Source: Dipteris shenzhenensis
Taxonomy: Eukaryota; Polypodiophyta; Polypodiopsida; Gleicheniales
Strand: one strand, 5' to 3'
Length of the DNA stretch: 64,000 bases
Assembly (NCBI GenBank): GCA_047967505.1
Contig: CM106538.1
The translations under genes and the position numbers were made by a program. Below the pieces are notes generated by a model. That model had not been told where the DNA came from. It worked only from the letters and a program-made list of their open reading frames with translations, and searched no databases. Below, piece after piece: positions 46,560 to 59,429 of the stretch (its first letter is position 1; each line of letters opens with the position of its first letter).

Positions 46560-49330
46560 GCTTGCTTTTGCTGATATAGCCATCCATCTTGACTCCATCA
46601 AGGGTTGCAATTTGGCATGTCCCTTGTGGCATGATTTCCACAACCCGGTATGGACCCACACCATGATACTTCAATTTTGCTTGTTCCTTACACTATAAAA
46701 TAATGCAAGGTTGCCCTTGCTAAGGTCCTTCTCCTTAAGGTTGTATTCAAACTAATGTTTTCTTCGTAGTTTTTCAACTTTCATGCCATATGTGGCCCTA
46801 AGCAAGGTCTCATCAAATTTCTCCAGCTCTATTAGCCTCTGGGGTTGGCTTCTTTAGATAATCTTTCTTGAAATGCCACCCTTAGTCTTGCTGCTATGAT
46901 GGGCATTACTACCTCTACCCCAAAGGTGAGATTGAATGGGGTGCAATTAGTTGTAACTTTGTATGTGGCGCGATACGCCCATAATGTGATGGTGAGCTTA
47001 TGCTCCTTGTCACTTCGGCTGGCCTCCACCATGCGTGTCATACTACTACATAGAGTTTTATTAGATCTATTGTCTTGCCTGTTTGCTCTAGGGCAATAAG
47101 GAGTTGATTTCCTATGAACTATTAGAAACTCATAAGGATTTGTATGGCTTTGTTTAAATGAGTCCCTTGATCGCTAACAATATCCAAGGGGAGGCCGAAG
47201 CGTAATATGTTATTTTCATATGGGAACTTAATTGTTGCCCTAATGTCAACCTTGCTAGTTGCCTTGGCTTCCGTCCACTTGGTAAAATAATTAGTTCCCA
47301 CGATAATATATTGGGCTTGCATCCCTTTAGCTACTGGACTAATAGGTTCAATAAAATCAATGTCCCAATTCTCAAATGGTTGTCCTGTGAGAATTCCTGT
47401 AAGGGGCATATAATCCTTCTTTGAGGGATGGAAGATCTTTGCAAGGGGTCGTAGCGTTTAGTGAATTTGGTTGCATTTGTAAAAAGATTGGGCCACCATG
47501 ATCTTACTTGCAATACCTTGTGGACCGTAAGTTCTCCTGCAAAATGACCTCCTGCTGTGCCCAAATGGGCTTCTTCCAATACTTTGATAAACTCATCCTT
47601 GTGGACATAGTGGTGCATTATGATGTCCTTACCCATTCGGTATAATTGATAGAATATTAGTTGATTAAAATGTGGCCAACCTCTTGGGCCCATTTCTGTA
47701 TTAAATCAACAAGGAATAGTGGGGCATCAAGGAGATTATTGTCAATGCAAAGTGCTAGCTGTCCATTGGGAATCCAAGACATGTGATCTATAATAAAATG
47801 TGTCCTTCCCTTGCGAACCATGACTGTGAAATAAAACTCTAACAATATGAGCATCCATCACGTGATGTGTCCAGTCATGCAGGGTTTGTCCACTAAGTAG
47901 AGAAGTGCTTGATGGTCTACAAAGAATATAAACTTGTTTGCCAAGAGATAGTGGCAAAATATCTTCACTGCATAAACCATTGCGAGGCCTTCCCTCTTCA
48001 TGATTGTAGAGTTCATCTCGGCATCATTAAGTTGGCGACTTGCAAAGTATATGAGGTAATCCAAATTGGGTCCAAATTATACTCGCCTGGCTATGCCAAC
48101 ACACATCCTATTACAAACTTTGAGGCATCAATATGCACATGGAAGATTATATCCCAATTTGATGTTCTCAATATAGGAGCTGAGGCCAATGCGAGTTTAA
48201 GGGTCTCAAAGGAGGTTTGTGGCATTCATCCATCCAGTTGAATACAATTAAAATCTTATAAAAAGGGAGAGCAATCTCGGCATAACTATAACTGAATCTT
48301 CTATAATAGCCCATATGCATGGTGAAATATTGTACACCTTGGCATTTGTTGGGGGGTGGAGGGTAGCTCCAAAATGAGCTTGATCTTGTTGTAGTCCATG
48401 GAAATCCCACTTTTGGACACAACATGCCCTAGGATCCGACACCCAAAACTAGCAAGGGGTTGAGGGAATTTCTATATAGGTGACAATTCTCGAAGACTAG
48501 TCATAAATATTTGAGGTGGTCATCCTGCTAAATGTATGTATAGGTCATCAAGTAACACCTCTAGAAAGTTGCTCTAGTACTCTTTAAAGGCTATAATCAC
48601 TCAGCCTTTGGAATGTTCTAGAGGCATCAATAAGCCTAAAGAATATCAATCTTGAAGCATAGACTCCCCATTCCATGGCAAATATTGTCTTATATTGATC
48701 CGCTCAAGCTATGGATACCTAGTTGTAACCAAATAATCCATCAAGAAAGATGGAGGCTTCTTTTCCTACAACTATCTCTAGTACATGTTGCGTGAAGGGA
48801 AATGGATAGCGCTCTTTTGCATAGGAGCATTTACCTTCTTTAGATCGATGCATACTCTAATTTTGCCATTTTTTTTTAGCACTATGGCTATGGGGGATAC
48901 CCAATCTATATGATCAATCTCAAATATGAATCCCACGTTGATGAGCTTTTGAATTTCTTCTCTCACAATCATCGCTTATTTGGGATTCATAATGTAGGGT
49001 CTTTGCCTAACCGGTGTGACATCATCCATCTTATGGATGGTGTGTTGCACGACCTCAGGGAACATACCCATCATATTCATGTACTTCTAGGCAAAGCAAT
49101 CTTTGTATTCTTTCAAAAGAGAGATTAAGGCCTCTTCTTGTACAAGCTTGAGATCATCTGTGATGTAGGTGGGTTTAACATCATCATCCAATGATGTGAG
49201 GTCTACTTTTTAAACCTTGGTCGGACCATCAAAACATTGTTGGTTTCCCTCCTCTACCATCCTTTTAGCTTGCTTTAAAAAGTATTTTGTGTTCTTGGAC
49301 TAGGTAGGATTTAAAATGCTTTGGGACTTG
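46560..49330 (-). mobile_element. Ty3/gypsy pol relic (RT-RH-IN), minus strand
   Basis: From right to left: RT (48778-48972, EIQKLINVGFIFEIDHIDWV, KIRVCIDLKKVNAP), RT end (48168-48425), RNase H (47858-48064, LINDAEMN-like YFASRQLNDAEMNSTIMKRE, FFVDHQALLYLVDK), integrase finger (47331-47693, HLGTAGGHFAGELTVHKVLQ; its second Cys pair is lost), integrase core (47122-47409, FENWDIDFIEP and DIVSDQGTHLN) and the end (46832-47041, TLWAYRATYKVTTNCTPFNL), then a C-terminal decayed piece with KLQPLMESR. The conserved Glu block reads ANRQDNRSNKTL, so the catalytic Glu is gone. 49340-49500 minus is a charged linker. Confidence 0.75.
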
Positions 49331-49499
49331 GCATAGATCCATATTCTCCTCTTCATCATCCTCCAAGTCCCTCTCCACATCCTGCTTCTCCTTAGGGGAA
49401 GCCTCTTTACTTTTGGCCCTTGGGGCCTTGTCCTTTAGTGGGGCTTAGCCTTTGGGGAAGACTTATCCTTTTGTGGGGGATCTTCCTTGGCTTTCATGG

Positions 49500-50450
49500 A
49501 TCCTAATGGGACCTTTACTCTTTTCAATCTAGTTACCCAATTGGAGGAGAATTCTTGGTGCCCGGTGATAGCGTTGGCCTACTTGAGCCAATGAGGTTAG
49601 AATTTACCTTCCTCTCTCCTGTTCCTTCCTTGGGTTCCTTAAGAATGTTAATCATGTTCAAGGGGATTGGATGCCTTGGCATCATAAGCTCCCATCTATG
49701 TTTCTCTCTTTTCAGACACACCTATGGCTACAAGAATGTACATCCAATTGTGGTAGAAGTAAGGTTTTGCTAGTGGAGCATGCCAATGTTCATCTCAATA
49801 CTCTTGTTCATCCTTTTTGTTGCATGCCTCAAACATGTTCATTGAGTGGTCCGCTGGGTAGTGTTTGACTTGACTATTGCGAATAACTTGCCAAACATGT
49901 GAGGGGCTTTCCAATTTTGAAGGTTGACCCCCACCTCGTGATTGGATCCATTAGCAATAGTTCAAGGGCTTAGAATGAAGGCTCTTTATGGAGTGATGAC
50001 GAGGGGATGTTGCAGTCCAACGATGAGGGCTTCTTGCAGGGTGATGATGGCGAGAAGGGGATGTTGATTTAGATATGTGCTATGTCATGGCCCTTTTATT
50101 TTTAAAGATGAGGTTGGCTTTGATGATAAGGTTGGCTTTTTAAAACTAACATTTGCTATGATGATGATGAGACCAATGATGCCAATGGTAATGGGGTTAG
50201 TTATGGGAAATGGTTGGAAAGATGATGACAACAATGATGAGCCAATATATTTTTTAGTTAAAATAAGCATGAACTTTGTCAAAGCATTGTCGGAAAAGAT
50301 TTATCCCACAATAGACATGTAGGCCATGTCCTTTACACTAAGCATTTGTCAAATGATAAAGGATGATTACGGAATAAGTCTTCATCATTATGAGTGGTAG
50401 TTACATTTCCTAGTTACATTACTTGATGTAAGCTGTGAAAGGATGTGACA
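49500..50450. other. No gene recognised
   Basis: Short frames only; 50130-50260 is rich in ATG/GAT triplets (a simple-repeat-like patch). Confidence 0.4.
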
Positions 50451-50499
50451 ATACATGTCAATTTGAGTGTCTAAAAAGGACAAAGACAAGCACATTTGT

Positions 50500-50670
50500 G
50501 AGCATATATGGGTGCATGTGTTGTTGTGTGCATGTGCACATGCATGTGTGTGTGTGTGCACGTGCGCGTGTGGTTGCGTGTGTGTGTATATGCATGTGCA
50601 TGCATGTATGTGTTTGTGTACACGTGTGTGCACGTGTGTGTGTGTGTGTGCGCGCATGCACGTACACTTG
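50500..50670 (+). repeat. (TG)n-type microsatellite, imperfect
   Basis: Alternating TG/TGCA/CGTG words cover about 170 bp. Cys/Val-rich frames on one strand and His/Thr-rich frames on the other are artefacts of this. Confidence 0.9.
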
Positions 50671-50704
50671 TGCATGCTTACATACTTGAGATCTTGATTA
50701 TAAT

Positions 50705-50900
50705 GCTGTCTTGTCATATAATGACATCTTCTGATGCCTGGAGCTGGTAGTCTCTTTCTTCGGGACTATTTCTTGTAATATACTGTCAACTAGATTTCAC
50801 ACCTGCTCCCCCACCCCAAAAGAAATGTGTGTGTGTGTGTGCACGTGTGCACATGCATGTGTGTTTTTGGTGTGTGTAGGGGGGGCGTCACATGCATGCG
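50705..50900 (+). mobile_element. LINE 3' UTR tail followed by (TG)n
   Basis: cttgtcatataatgacatct at 50711-50730, then tgatgcctggagctggt and a ccccaaaa end at about 50811-50820, closely matching the LINE tail at 27292-27396. A TG run (50827-50880) follows immediately, as it does at 27397. Confidence 0.7.
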
Positions 50901-50950
50901 TAGAACATGCACATAGGTGCATCCATGCATTCATGTGTGTGGAGAGGAAA

Positions 50951-51150
50951 GATAGAGAGGGAGGCAAAGAGAACCAAAGAGAGGGAGGTTGGAAGAATAC
51001 TGAAGTGATAGCAAGGAGTGGAGAAGTAGGGGAAGGAAGTTGAGAACAAAGATAGGGACGAAGAGAACCAAAGGGAGGGAGCTTGGAAGGATATTGAGAG
51101 CGAGAGCAGGAGTAATTGCAAAATTAAAAGTGAGAGGAGGAGGGGAAGGA
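50951..51150 (+). repeat. Purine-rich tandem repeat, period 100 bp
   Basis: gatagagagggaggcaaag (50951) and gatagggacgaag (51051) start two similar 100-bp purine-rich units that share agagaaccaaag, ggaggga and ttggaag words. Almost pure A/G on the plus strand. Confidence 0.75.
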
Positions 51151-52860
51151 AGTGGTGGAGCTAAATAAATGGCATTTGTTTCCCTACCGATTTAATATTC
51201 TTGCTAATTTTATTGCCACATGAAAAAGTGTTTCCTTTTGAGTTCATGATTTTGATAACAAGCAAAAGTCACTCAAAGCATAAGAGAAGCAAAGAACTAT
51301 GCTCATAACATAACAAATGTCAAAAGATGTTGCTAAATAAAAGTGACATTTATTGCTAGGAAATGTTTTAAAAGGGATACCTTGATGTGATACATAAGAA
51401 CTACAAAGTATCGCATCTATTGCACCCAAGCATTGGATACATGTGGTGTTGTTCACTACTATGCAAGGAGTATGCTACTTGGTGAGGCCATGTCTAGTTG
51501 GTAGAGATTTAGCTTTGGACATTTGTTCCAATCGGAAGGGAAAAGATGAGTCATTGCTTTTGCCAAGGTATTTGTTGTAATCTTGAAGTTAGTGGACTTG
51601 TAGCTAGAATTTTCAAAACTATTTCAATTTTATGCTTGGCATGGATTTTATTTTTCCTCTACCAAACATTTAGCTTCTAGGTCCTTGTGATATGTATTTA
51701 TTGGTCTCTCTATGTAAGAGCTTGCTTTTAAAGGAATGTTGATAAATTTCCTAGCCCTTGAGGTCTTCAATCTTTAAGAAATTACGAATGCTAGCTTTGA
51801 AAATCCTTGGATTTTACATGTATGAGGTGTATATGCCATTTATGATCGACTTTTTGATTGCTCAAGCTTGTCTACCATAGACTAAGAATATGTTGGTGTG
51901 CATGCATGCATGCATATCAATGCAGGTGTGTTGCTGGCATCTTGCACTCTTCAAGTTTAAATAGGGAAATTATATTCCTTTTTGGATGGCAAGATCAATT
52001 CTTAACCATTTCTTGACTTTAATGCATTGTTCACTATAAAGAATTGTATTTTTAGAGAACACTCAAGGAATTGTGTTCAACTAAACATGTGATGTGTCTT
52101 GAGTGCATCACTGAAAAATGGCTTTGGTGTTAAATATGCAAAATCCATCATATTTTTCATGTTTAAAACTAATCATTTATCATGCACACATTGGCTTATG
52201 TAAGCTTGCTTCATTGGAAATAACGTAAGGATTGAGACCAATTTTTAAGAGTCTGACTCTCGTGAACAAATTTTACTGCTCTTCCTAGCCTTTTGACTCT
52301 TGCCACATAGTACTAGTGCTTGCTATTATGTAGATGCTTGGAGTACTAATAACTAGTGCATAGTCAAGCATGGACATCAAGCCTCCTTGTGCGGGTGCAA
52401 GTTTGACCAATTAATTGTAAAGGTCATCATGGTATAGCCCTATTACTTCAAATCATTATATAATGTTTAGGAATGAGAAATTGTGAACTTGACATTTGGC
52501 CCGTGGGTATAGATAGGGGATAGATACAATAGGAGGTTGAACTAATTACCCTATGGGTTTTGTAATATAAAGTGTAGGTGAGCGGTTGGGTGGTCGTTAG
52601 GATTTAGGATAGGCTGAGCTGAGTGAGCAGTGTAGGTAGGCAAGCTGCGTGTAAACCGGGGGGGGGGAAACCGCGTGAGGGGGGACCAGTACGCGCTTAT
52701 ACGAATAATGCTGCAAACATGGCGGGTCCCAAGCTTAACTAATTTCGATAGACACTGGATTGCGATAGAATCCAAGATGCGGGTTTTTAAAGACAGTAAA
52801 CCGCCGGTTTAGGGCATGATTTTGCAGGGGCGGGCAGCTTTGGATATTATAGCGGTCATG
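51151..52860. other. Intergenic, no gene; upstream region of the SGP1 gene
   Basis: No frame with recognisable motif. 52660-52690 has a G run flanked by ccg/cgcg words, the only GC-rich patch nearby; it lies about 200 bp upstream of the TATA box. Confidence 0.5.
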
Positions 52861-52878
52861 ATTGCCCAAATACCCATG

Positions 52879-52886
52879 TATAAAAG
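52879..52886 (+). promoter_or_regulatory. Candidate TATA box of the SGP1 gene
   Basis: TATAAAAG preceded by cccatg. It is the best TATA match upstream of the gene and would place transcription start near 52910, giving a 5' UTR of about 540 nt if translation starts at 53449. Confidence 0.5.
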
Positions 52887-53448
52887 CCGACAGCAAATGG
52901 CAAGAAAGGATTATACATGGAATCTTCCAAGGCGATACGTACTATTCAATGGCATTGACCGCCGCCAGGATTGGTGAATGGGGTTAATAATAATAAAAGA
53001 CGGGGGTTGTTTTTAAAGAAATTGAGGTAAGACTAAAAGTCTTATGTGGATCGCAACAGCGGCCGCCGCCTCCCTTGCCTTTATCGCCACCCTCGTCTTC
53101 GTCTTCTCGTTTTTGAGAGTCTCTGGTTTTTCGCCATCGCCAAGCTCCTTCTTCTACCTCCTCCTACCTTTTGCCTACCGTAAAACGTTTCTTTTTCCTC
53201 CCCACGACACCCGTCCTCTCTCCCCTTGTCCCCTGCTTCAGTACTTGCCCTTCCCTCGCCACCCGAAAACCATCCTTCTTCCTTGTTCCCAGCGCCTGAC
53301 GCCGACTCTCGAACTCCTCGTGTACCTCATCCCTCTCCTCCCCTCCCCTTCCCCTGCCCACGATCTTTTCTCGACTCACTTCCTTCTTTGTTCCCCTGAA
53401 GATGAACGTACGACTTCACCCTCTCGGCGCACAATCTGCTTTCGGATC

Positions 53449-55098
53449 ATGAATGTCAAGTCCCTGGTAGCGAAGGTGCGGCCCAGGCCCAGCTGCAGGA
53501 ATGCGGCTCACGTTATAGGAGCTCAGGTCCGGATCTTCAAGCGCGCGTTGAAACGATTCACCGATACGCTCTGGCAACAAATTATGGTGTCTCTCACTAG
53601 CTGCTGTGTGAATTCTGGTGTCTTGGAAGGCGTTGCCCCTTATCAACGGCTTAAACGTACTAAATCCAATCACAGTGACTCGGATGTGGAATCGAGAGGC
53701 CGAATCCCTCCACCCATCGTGCTTGTGCCCCCTTCAATGACTCAGTCCGAGTTTGGGATTGACGATGAGGCTCCGATGGAGGCGACGACGTCCGTCCTGG
53801 ACGACCAAGAAGACACTGTCGTGTTGAAAGTCAGCATTCTGGGGGATTCGGAAACGGGAAAGACGAGTTTTATGGTAGGTTCAGGGGCCCTGTTAGTGCA
53901 CACTTTTTGCTCTGACACCGTATTCTAATGCTTGTGCCAAACAGTTCTGATGGGAGCTGGTTCGTCGAGTATTGTGAGAGCCATGTTAGGGAACAAGTTT
54001 CGCTTTCGACGAGTATTGCGACGGAGCGTTAGTTCTTTTCTGCCTCATCAAGCTGTTTTTGGTGATCGGTGCAGGCCAAGTACCTTTCGGTGGAGAAAAC
54101 TGAAGAATATGTGGAAACCATAGGCGTTGCGTCGGTGGAGAAGGTCTTTAGAGTTCAGAATGCCAACATTGCTTTCAGCATTTGGGATCTGGGTGGTGAG
54201 TATCCAAGGAGTGATTGCAATTTGAAGGGAAGATAAGCAGCGTTCGGTAAAAATTCAGACATTGACAGATAGTTACAGCTACGACCGCTGCGCTGGGACG
54301 GAAGGTTTTGTGTTGTTTGTTGATTGTGCACTGTGGATGCTGCAGGTCACTGGCAATGCGCAAGCATGTTGCCGATGGTATGCCGGGATTCGGCTGCGAT
54401 CCTCATCATGTTCGATTTAACGCGAAGATCTACCTTGCACAGGTGAGTTCTGTGTCTGTGGCCGAGAATTGTAGCGGGATGCAAAATTGCAGCATGCCAG
54501 GCGGCTGCTGTTTTTTGCCAGGCAGAATTGAGTTCTAATGTTGTTTTGCTTCTGCTGATGATTATGGCAGCGTAAAGGAATGGTTCCTGCAAGCCAGGGC
54601 GTGCAATAAGGTACAATTCTCTCTCGATCAGGAGCACTTGGGCCTTGTCGCCTCGGACAGATTCTCTGTGAAAAACTAGAAACGTGTAGTTTGTCTCTTC
54701 TCACCGTCGTTTGCTTTCTGTGCAGACTGCTCTTCCGGTCATTATCGGAACGAAATATGATCATTTCGTAGAAATGCCGCGAGACATCCAGCTCGCTATC
54801 ATACAGCAGGTTGGCAGCCTCTGTCCCTTCTCGATCTCCATGTGGTTCCATTTCGCAGTCTCATCGTCTCAGCCGGGAAAAGGTTCCATTTCGCAAACTC
54901 ATCCTCTCGGATTTTCGCATTTGTCTCCTGCAGGCCAGATTCTACGCACAGGCTATGGGCGCATCGCTTTTCTTTTCCAGCGTCACCCATAACATCAACA
55001 TACACAAAATCTTTAAGGTCATCGTTGCTAAGTTGTTCGACCTGCCGTGCAATATTTCCAGAAACCTTAACTTTGGAGAACCCATCATCGATTATTGA
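53449..55098 (+). CDS. SGP1: SGP1-type small GTPase (plant homologue of yeast Spg1/Tem1)
   Basis: Six exons join in frame: 53449-53874, 54075-54195, 54346-54442, 54571-54610, 54726-54809, 54934-55098 (TGA), 310 residues. GTPase motifs: P-loop GDSETGKTSF, G3 in SIWDLGG, G4 GTKYD, G5-like SSVTHNINIHKIF, and the family ending EPIIDY. This pattern with a long N-terminal extension (basic stretch VRIFKRALKRFTDTLWQQI) matches Arabidopsis SGP1/SGP2, plant homologues of the fission-yeast septation GTPase Spg1, reported to act with a MAP4K. The start at 53449 (MNVKSLVAKVRPRP) gives a length like the family; the frame is open back to 53044 but that part is C/T-rich and hydrophobic-biased, probably 5' UTR. 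All introns are 115-200 bp. No defect seen. Confidence 0.93.
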
Positions 55099-58000
55099 TC
55101 AGCGTGGCTTCAGATAACTCGCTTGTACATGTATACTTAGCAATTCTTTGGTGAATCCACCTTATTACACAGCAAAACATCCTCGCCACACGCACAATAG
55201 CGTCGGTCGCTAGCGAGAGAGTATCCATTTAATACAGCCCCCCCCCCCCCTCTCCAAGTCCAGAGATCTCTTCATTGTCACTCAAATTGGGATGCCAGCC
55301 GGCTGAGCTGTGAGAACGTCCCCTCTCCACTCTCTGACAACGAACAATTGCAACTTCAAACTTTTCGATTTTGCAATCGCATTGTCGCGTGCAATGTCCG
55401 ATTTGCTTATTCTCTGTACCATTATATTGGGATTCGATCCCTTGGAAGATTTTGGACTGATCCTGAGTACTCCACACATGTACCCGATTTGTAGTTTATG
55501 TTTTATATGTTGTTCGCGTTTTGTATTCTGTTTTATTCCAAATTTCTACGAAGTTCTAAGGCAATGCGCAATACCAAAGAGTATCTTTGCGATCATCGCT
55601 CTCTCACTCTCAGATGAGCCTTGGTCATGCCTAAGTTCGGTTTCCACAACAGTTACTTGAGGGAAGACTACCTATGGTATAGGAAAGTCTCTAGACAAAG
55701 ATGAAGCCATTAAGATGAGTTCAAACCATTAAGATGAGTTCAGTTCATGTCTAAAATGTTTGGTACAATGTTTATGTTATAATGGATGGAACATATCCCT
55801 TGAAATCTAGAACTATATAAGGCTCAGTTTTTAAACAATCTTTGTCTTTTAAATAACTTTCATGATATGAAGAAAACCCCTCATAGAAACTATGTAAACT
55901 GTAGAGGATTATGTTTTGGGCTCTCTTTATGGAGATGTGCCACTTTGAGACTTATAAGTTATCCCCATGAAAGTTACATTTAAGATAAGAAACAATAGAA
56001 TTTCTTCGAAAGAAATAGATTTGTATCCTCATTGATTATCGATTTTAGGGTAGAAATCAGTCTCAGATAGAGCCATGCAAGGCCAAGAAGAATTTCAGTC
56101 ACCATTAAATATTTTGGCCACAGAAGGCAAGTTTCCAGGGAAGGAATTCCAAAGATGATTGTAATAATAAGAATGAGGTTGAAAACCTCAATTAAGGATT
56201 TATCTTTTCTATATGCAGGTTTTGCCTAGTGGCTTTGGAAATTGCAAGATGTCTCCTTCTAATCTTGAATGCTAGAAAGTATGAAAATCCTTTTGGTAAA
56301 TATAAACCTACATTTTGATTGAGTTGTCTAATATTTGTATATCTACTACCATGTTGTTAAGCATTGTCAATAAGTTTAAGTGAGATTCTCTAGAATTATT
56401 GGTGAGCTATGTGAGTCATGTGATTTTCATTACGGAAGGGGAGAAATAAGTAGTGTTTTTCATTAGTGAAGGGGAGAAATAACTCCAAAGTAATTGTCAT
56501 GGGGTTATCTTAGACAAGATAAAAGGAGAATAGGAGACAAATTGGGTGACAATCATAGGATTTAACAAAAGGATGCACTTTATATACCAGTTAGTCAAAT
56601 GTAGGAATTGGACATTATAGATTGACTAAGAACTTTGGTGATCAAAGTTCAAAGTTCATTGGATACTTCTTAATAAGCAGTTCCTTTGATGGGAGACTCA
56701 CATTGAGTTTAGTTGATTTTACTTAAATTTTGGGGAAACTAGAGATTACGAAATGAGAGATTAGCTTCTAGAAGCATGAGGACTTTGGAATGAAGTTAAG
56801 ATTCATTATATAATGGAATATACGCTAGATCCAGTTAAAGAGAGAATTATTGATTAAAAGAGCTCATTTTGGGGCCTTGGGAGAAATTCACGAGACTTAT
56901 TGATTAAAAGAGCTCATTTTGGGGCCCTGAGAGAAATTCACGACCTCACATTCATTTTTTGTTGGTTCAAAATATCCAAAAATAATAAAATATATGCAAG
57001 TACTATAAACATGTTTGAGGATAGAAGAATAAAGATATACTCTTATATCAACACGTAGTATTCCACAAGCTTTTGTATTGAATGCTCCTACAAGCCACTT
57101 CTTTCTCTCAATCATTTTGTAGCCACCTTCGTGATCTATTTAGCTCCTCTGTCAGGACACTATAACTAATCTTGCCATAGCCTTGTTTTTCAAATTTTCA
57201 AAGCTTACGATCATCAACTCTTTGCTTTATTAAAAGGTAATGAGATTGTGAAGAAAGGGAAAAACATTGCTCCCAAAATGGCAGTGTCCAACTACAACCC
57301 TACAGAACAAGTGAACAAGAGCATCATCCCACAATCGATGTACTTATAATGTTTGCTAAATGTTCACCCCATGTATTTTTTGGCCACAGCTCCCCATGTA
57401 TACTTTGTCCCTATCCAAATACATGTACATGAATGGGCCATTGGTTGTAATTACTTAATATATTGACATGCTCCTGCCACATTTATTTAATTCTTATGCT
57501 TACTTTGTAAATTGTTGTGTAGTTCATGAGCTCCCCACCAAGACCTAGTTTTACCGCGACCACTTCCTGAGCATCTCAGAAGAGGGATTCATCATCAGAC
57601 CCTAGTATGTGAGGACAAAGGAGTGTCTATGCACTAAGGATCGCGATTGGACAGATGTGGGTCTCATCCAATTAGCTGAGGATTGAGACAGGGAGAGAAG
57701 CATGTATACCCAAAGAGCAGCGGATGCATGCTATGCATATTGGGAGTGATTAAGACATAGGAGTACTTTCTCTATGCCTTCCAAGCCTACTACGAGATCC
57801 ACAGGTGATACACTAGGAAAAAAAGGAGCTCATTTTGGGGCCTTTTGGCCAAAATGGAAAATAGCTCTCAACCAATGGCCATAGGGCCAACATAACATGA
57901 GGAAATTTTAAAAATTTTGAATTGTATCTGGATTGTCAAACCAAGAAAGAATATTTTATTCATGTACAACTATCAATAACAAATAAAAAATTTGGTCAAT

Positions 58001-59180
58001 CTACTGACATGATTCTACTATCTGGCAATGTCTCATTCAAAATACATCACCAACTGAAATGTGCTTTCCCTCCCAAACTACTCTCCCTTCCCAAATTACT
58101 CTTCCCTCTCTCTCTCTCTCTCTCTCTGGTGCTTCCTCGTATGCGTTCCTTCAACCTATAGATTGAGTTGCCTTCCGTGAGTTTTGGGTGGCAATGGCAA
58201 ACCAGTAGAGAACCAGTAATTCGAAGTACCTCTAGGAGAAAGGTGTGTTTGTTAGAATGCTTTGTCAATCTCTCTCTTTGAATCTAATCTATGCTTGTGC
58301 AAAACGGTGTGTTTATCAGAATGTTGCAGGCTAGAATATAACTTTTGGAAGTTTTTCATGGGTACGGCAAACCATTGATAGGACCTCGCTCTTTGAGAAG
58401 CTTTCTTTATCAAAATATTGAGGTACACCAGTGAGCTCTTTGCTTTTTCAATCTCTTTTTTTGAGATTTAAGAAGTGAAAGTATTAAGTTGGACAATACT
58501 CTTTTAGTTTTTGGTGAACAAGAGTGTATTTATAAAGATGCTGCAAAATAGAATACAACTTTTGAAAGTTTTTCATGGGGACGACAACACAATAACTTGT
58601 CCTAGTTTTTCAGGAAGCTTTGTTGATCATAATATTGAAGCACAAGGTATGAGAACGATGTAGTTGCTTTGTCAATCTCTCTCTTTGATAATATTCTTAA
58701 AGTTTTGAATAAGAAGATCGTGCTTATGCAAGACTAGAGTATAATGTGTGCTCTTTGATATGTCCATTGACTTTTCAAGTGTTCGAGGACAAGTTTGGTC
58801 TCAATGGCATGCATCGATAATCAAAACCAATCTTATGTCAGACATCATGTTGATCAGACTGTCAAGGACGAAGCTATAAACGCGAGCTCCCTCACTCGTT
58901 GACCTCTTTCCTATATCTTCCATCGATGTTGCCAATAAGGTTATTTGGGTGGCTCCTGGTAAAGACTTACTGTATCAAAAGGAAGTTGGGTGCTCATGCA
59001 ACCAAACAGAAGGAAGAAGCCATGATCAAGTAATCTCTTTTTGGCATCTTGGAAGGGTAGGGTGAAAGATTTTAGAACCAAGGAGGGAATGAAATCAATA
59101 AAGGAAATATTGGTTCAACATGTATACATGCAAAGAGAGCTTGTGTTCCGAAAGAATTATCCAACTTATCTTCCACAACA
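55099..59180. other. Intergenic region, no gene recognised
   Basis: 55099-55700 holds the 3' flank of SGP1. A C run of about 12 occurs at 55239-55250 and a (CT)n at 58108-58130. A word of about 50 bp, attgattaaaagagctcatt onward, occurs at 56848 and 56899 and in part at 57827 (gagctcattttggggcc). The rest is AT-rich unassigned sequence. Confidence 0.5.
56847..56944 (+). repeat. 51-bp tandem duplication
   Basis: ttattgattaaaagagctca starts at 56847 and 56898; both copies continue ttttggggcc and end gggagaaattcacga / gagagaaattcacga. A third, partial copy of the core lies at 57827-57845. Confidence 0.85.
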
Positions 59181-59195
59181 CAGACCAAATTGTAC

Positions 59196-59340
59196 TTAAG
59201 TGACTTCATTGAGAATTTCTATTTCATAATTGTAAGTGACTTCATTGAGAATTTATATTTCATAATTGTAAGTGACTTATCTTCCACAGCAGCATAAACC
59301 AAATTGTAAGTGACTTCATTGAGAATTTATATTCATTATC
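59196..59340 (+). repeat. Short tandem repeats of 36-38 bp
   Basis: The word taagtgacttcattgagaat recurs at about 59197, 59233 and 59307, with a variant taagtgacttatcttccaca between. Located just upstream of the unrecognised plus-strand frame. Confidence 0.85.
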
Positions 59341-59429
59341 AGAGAATTTCCTAAAACTCAATGTCTTTATTTTTATTTTAAGATATATATCCATCTTATG
59401 AGCAGTGGCAGCCTACCGAATGTATTTTA

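Noticed and set aside
50388-50750. Cys/Val-rich and His/Thr-rich small frames
   Set aside because: They translate an imperfect TG repeat on both strands.
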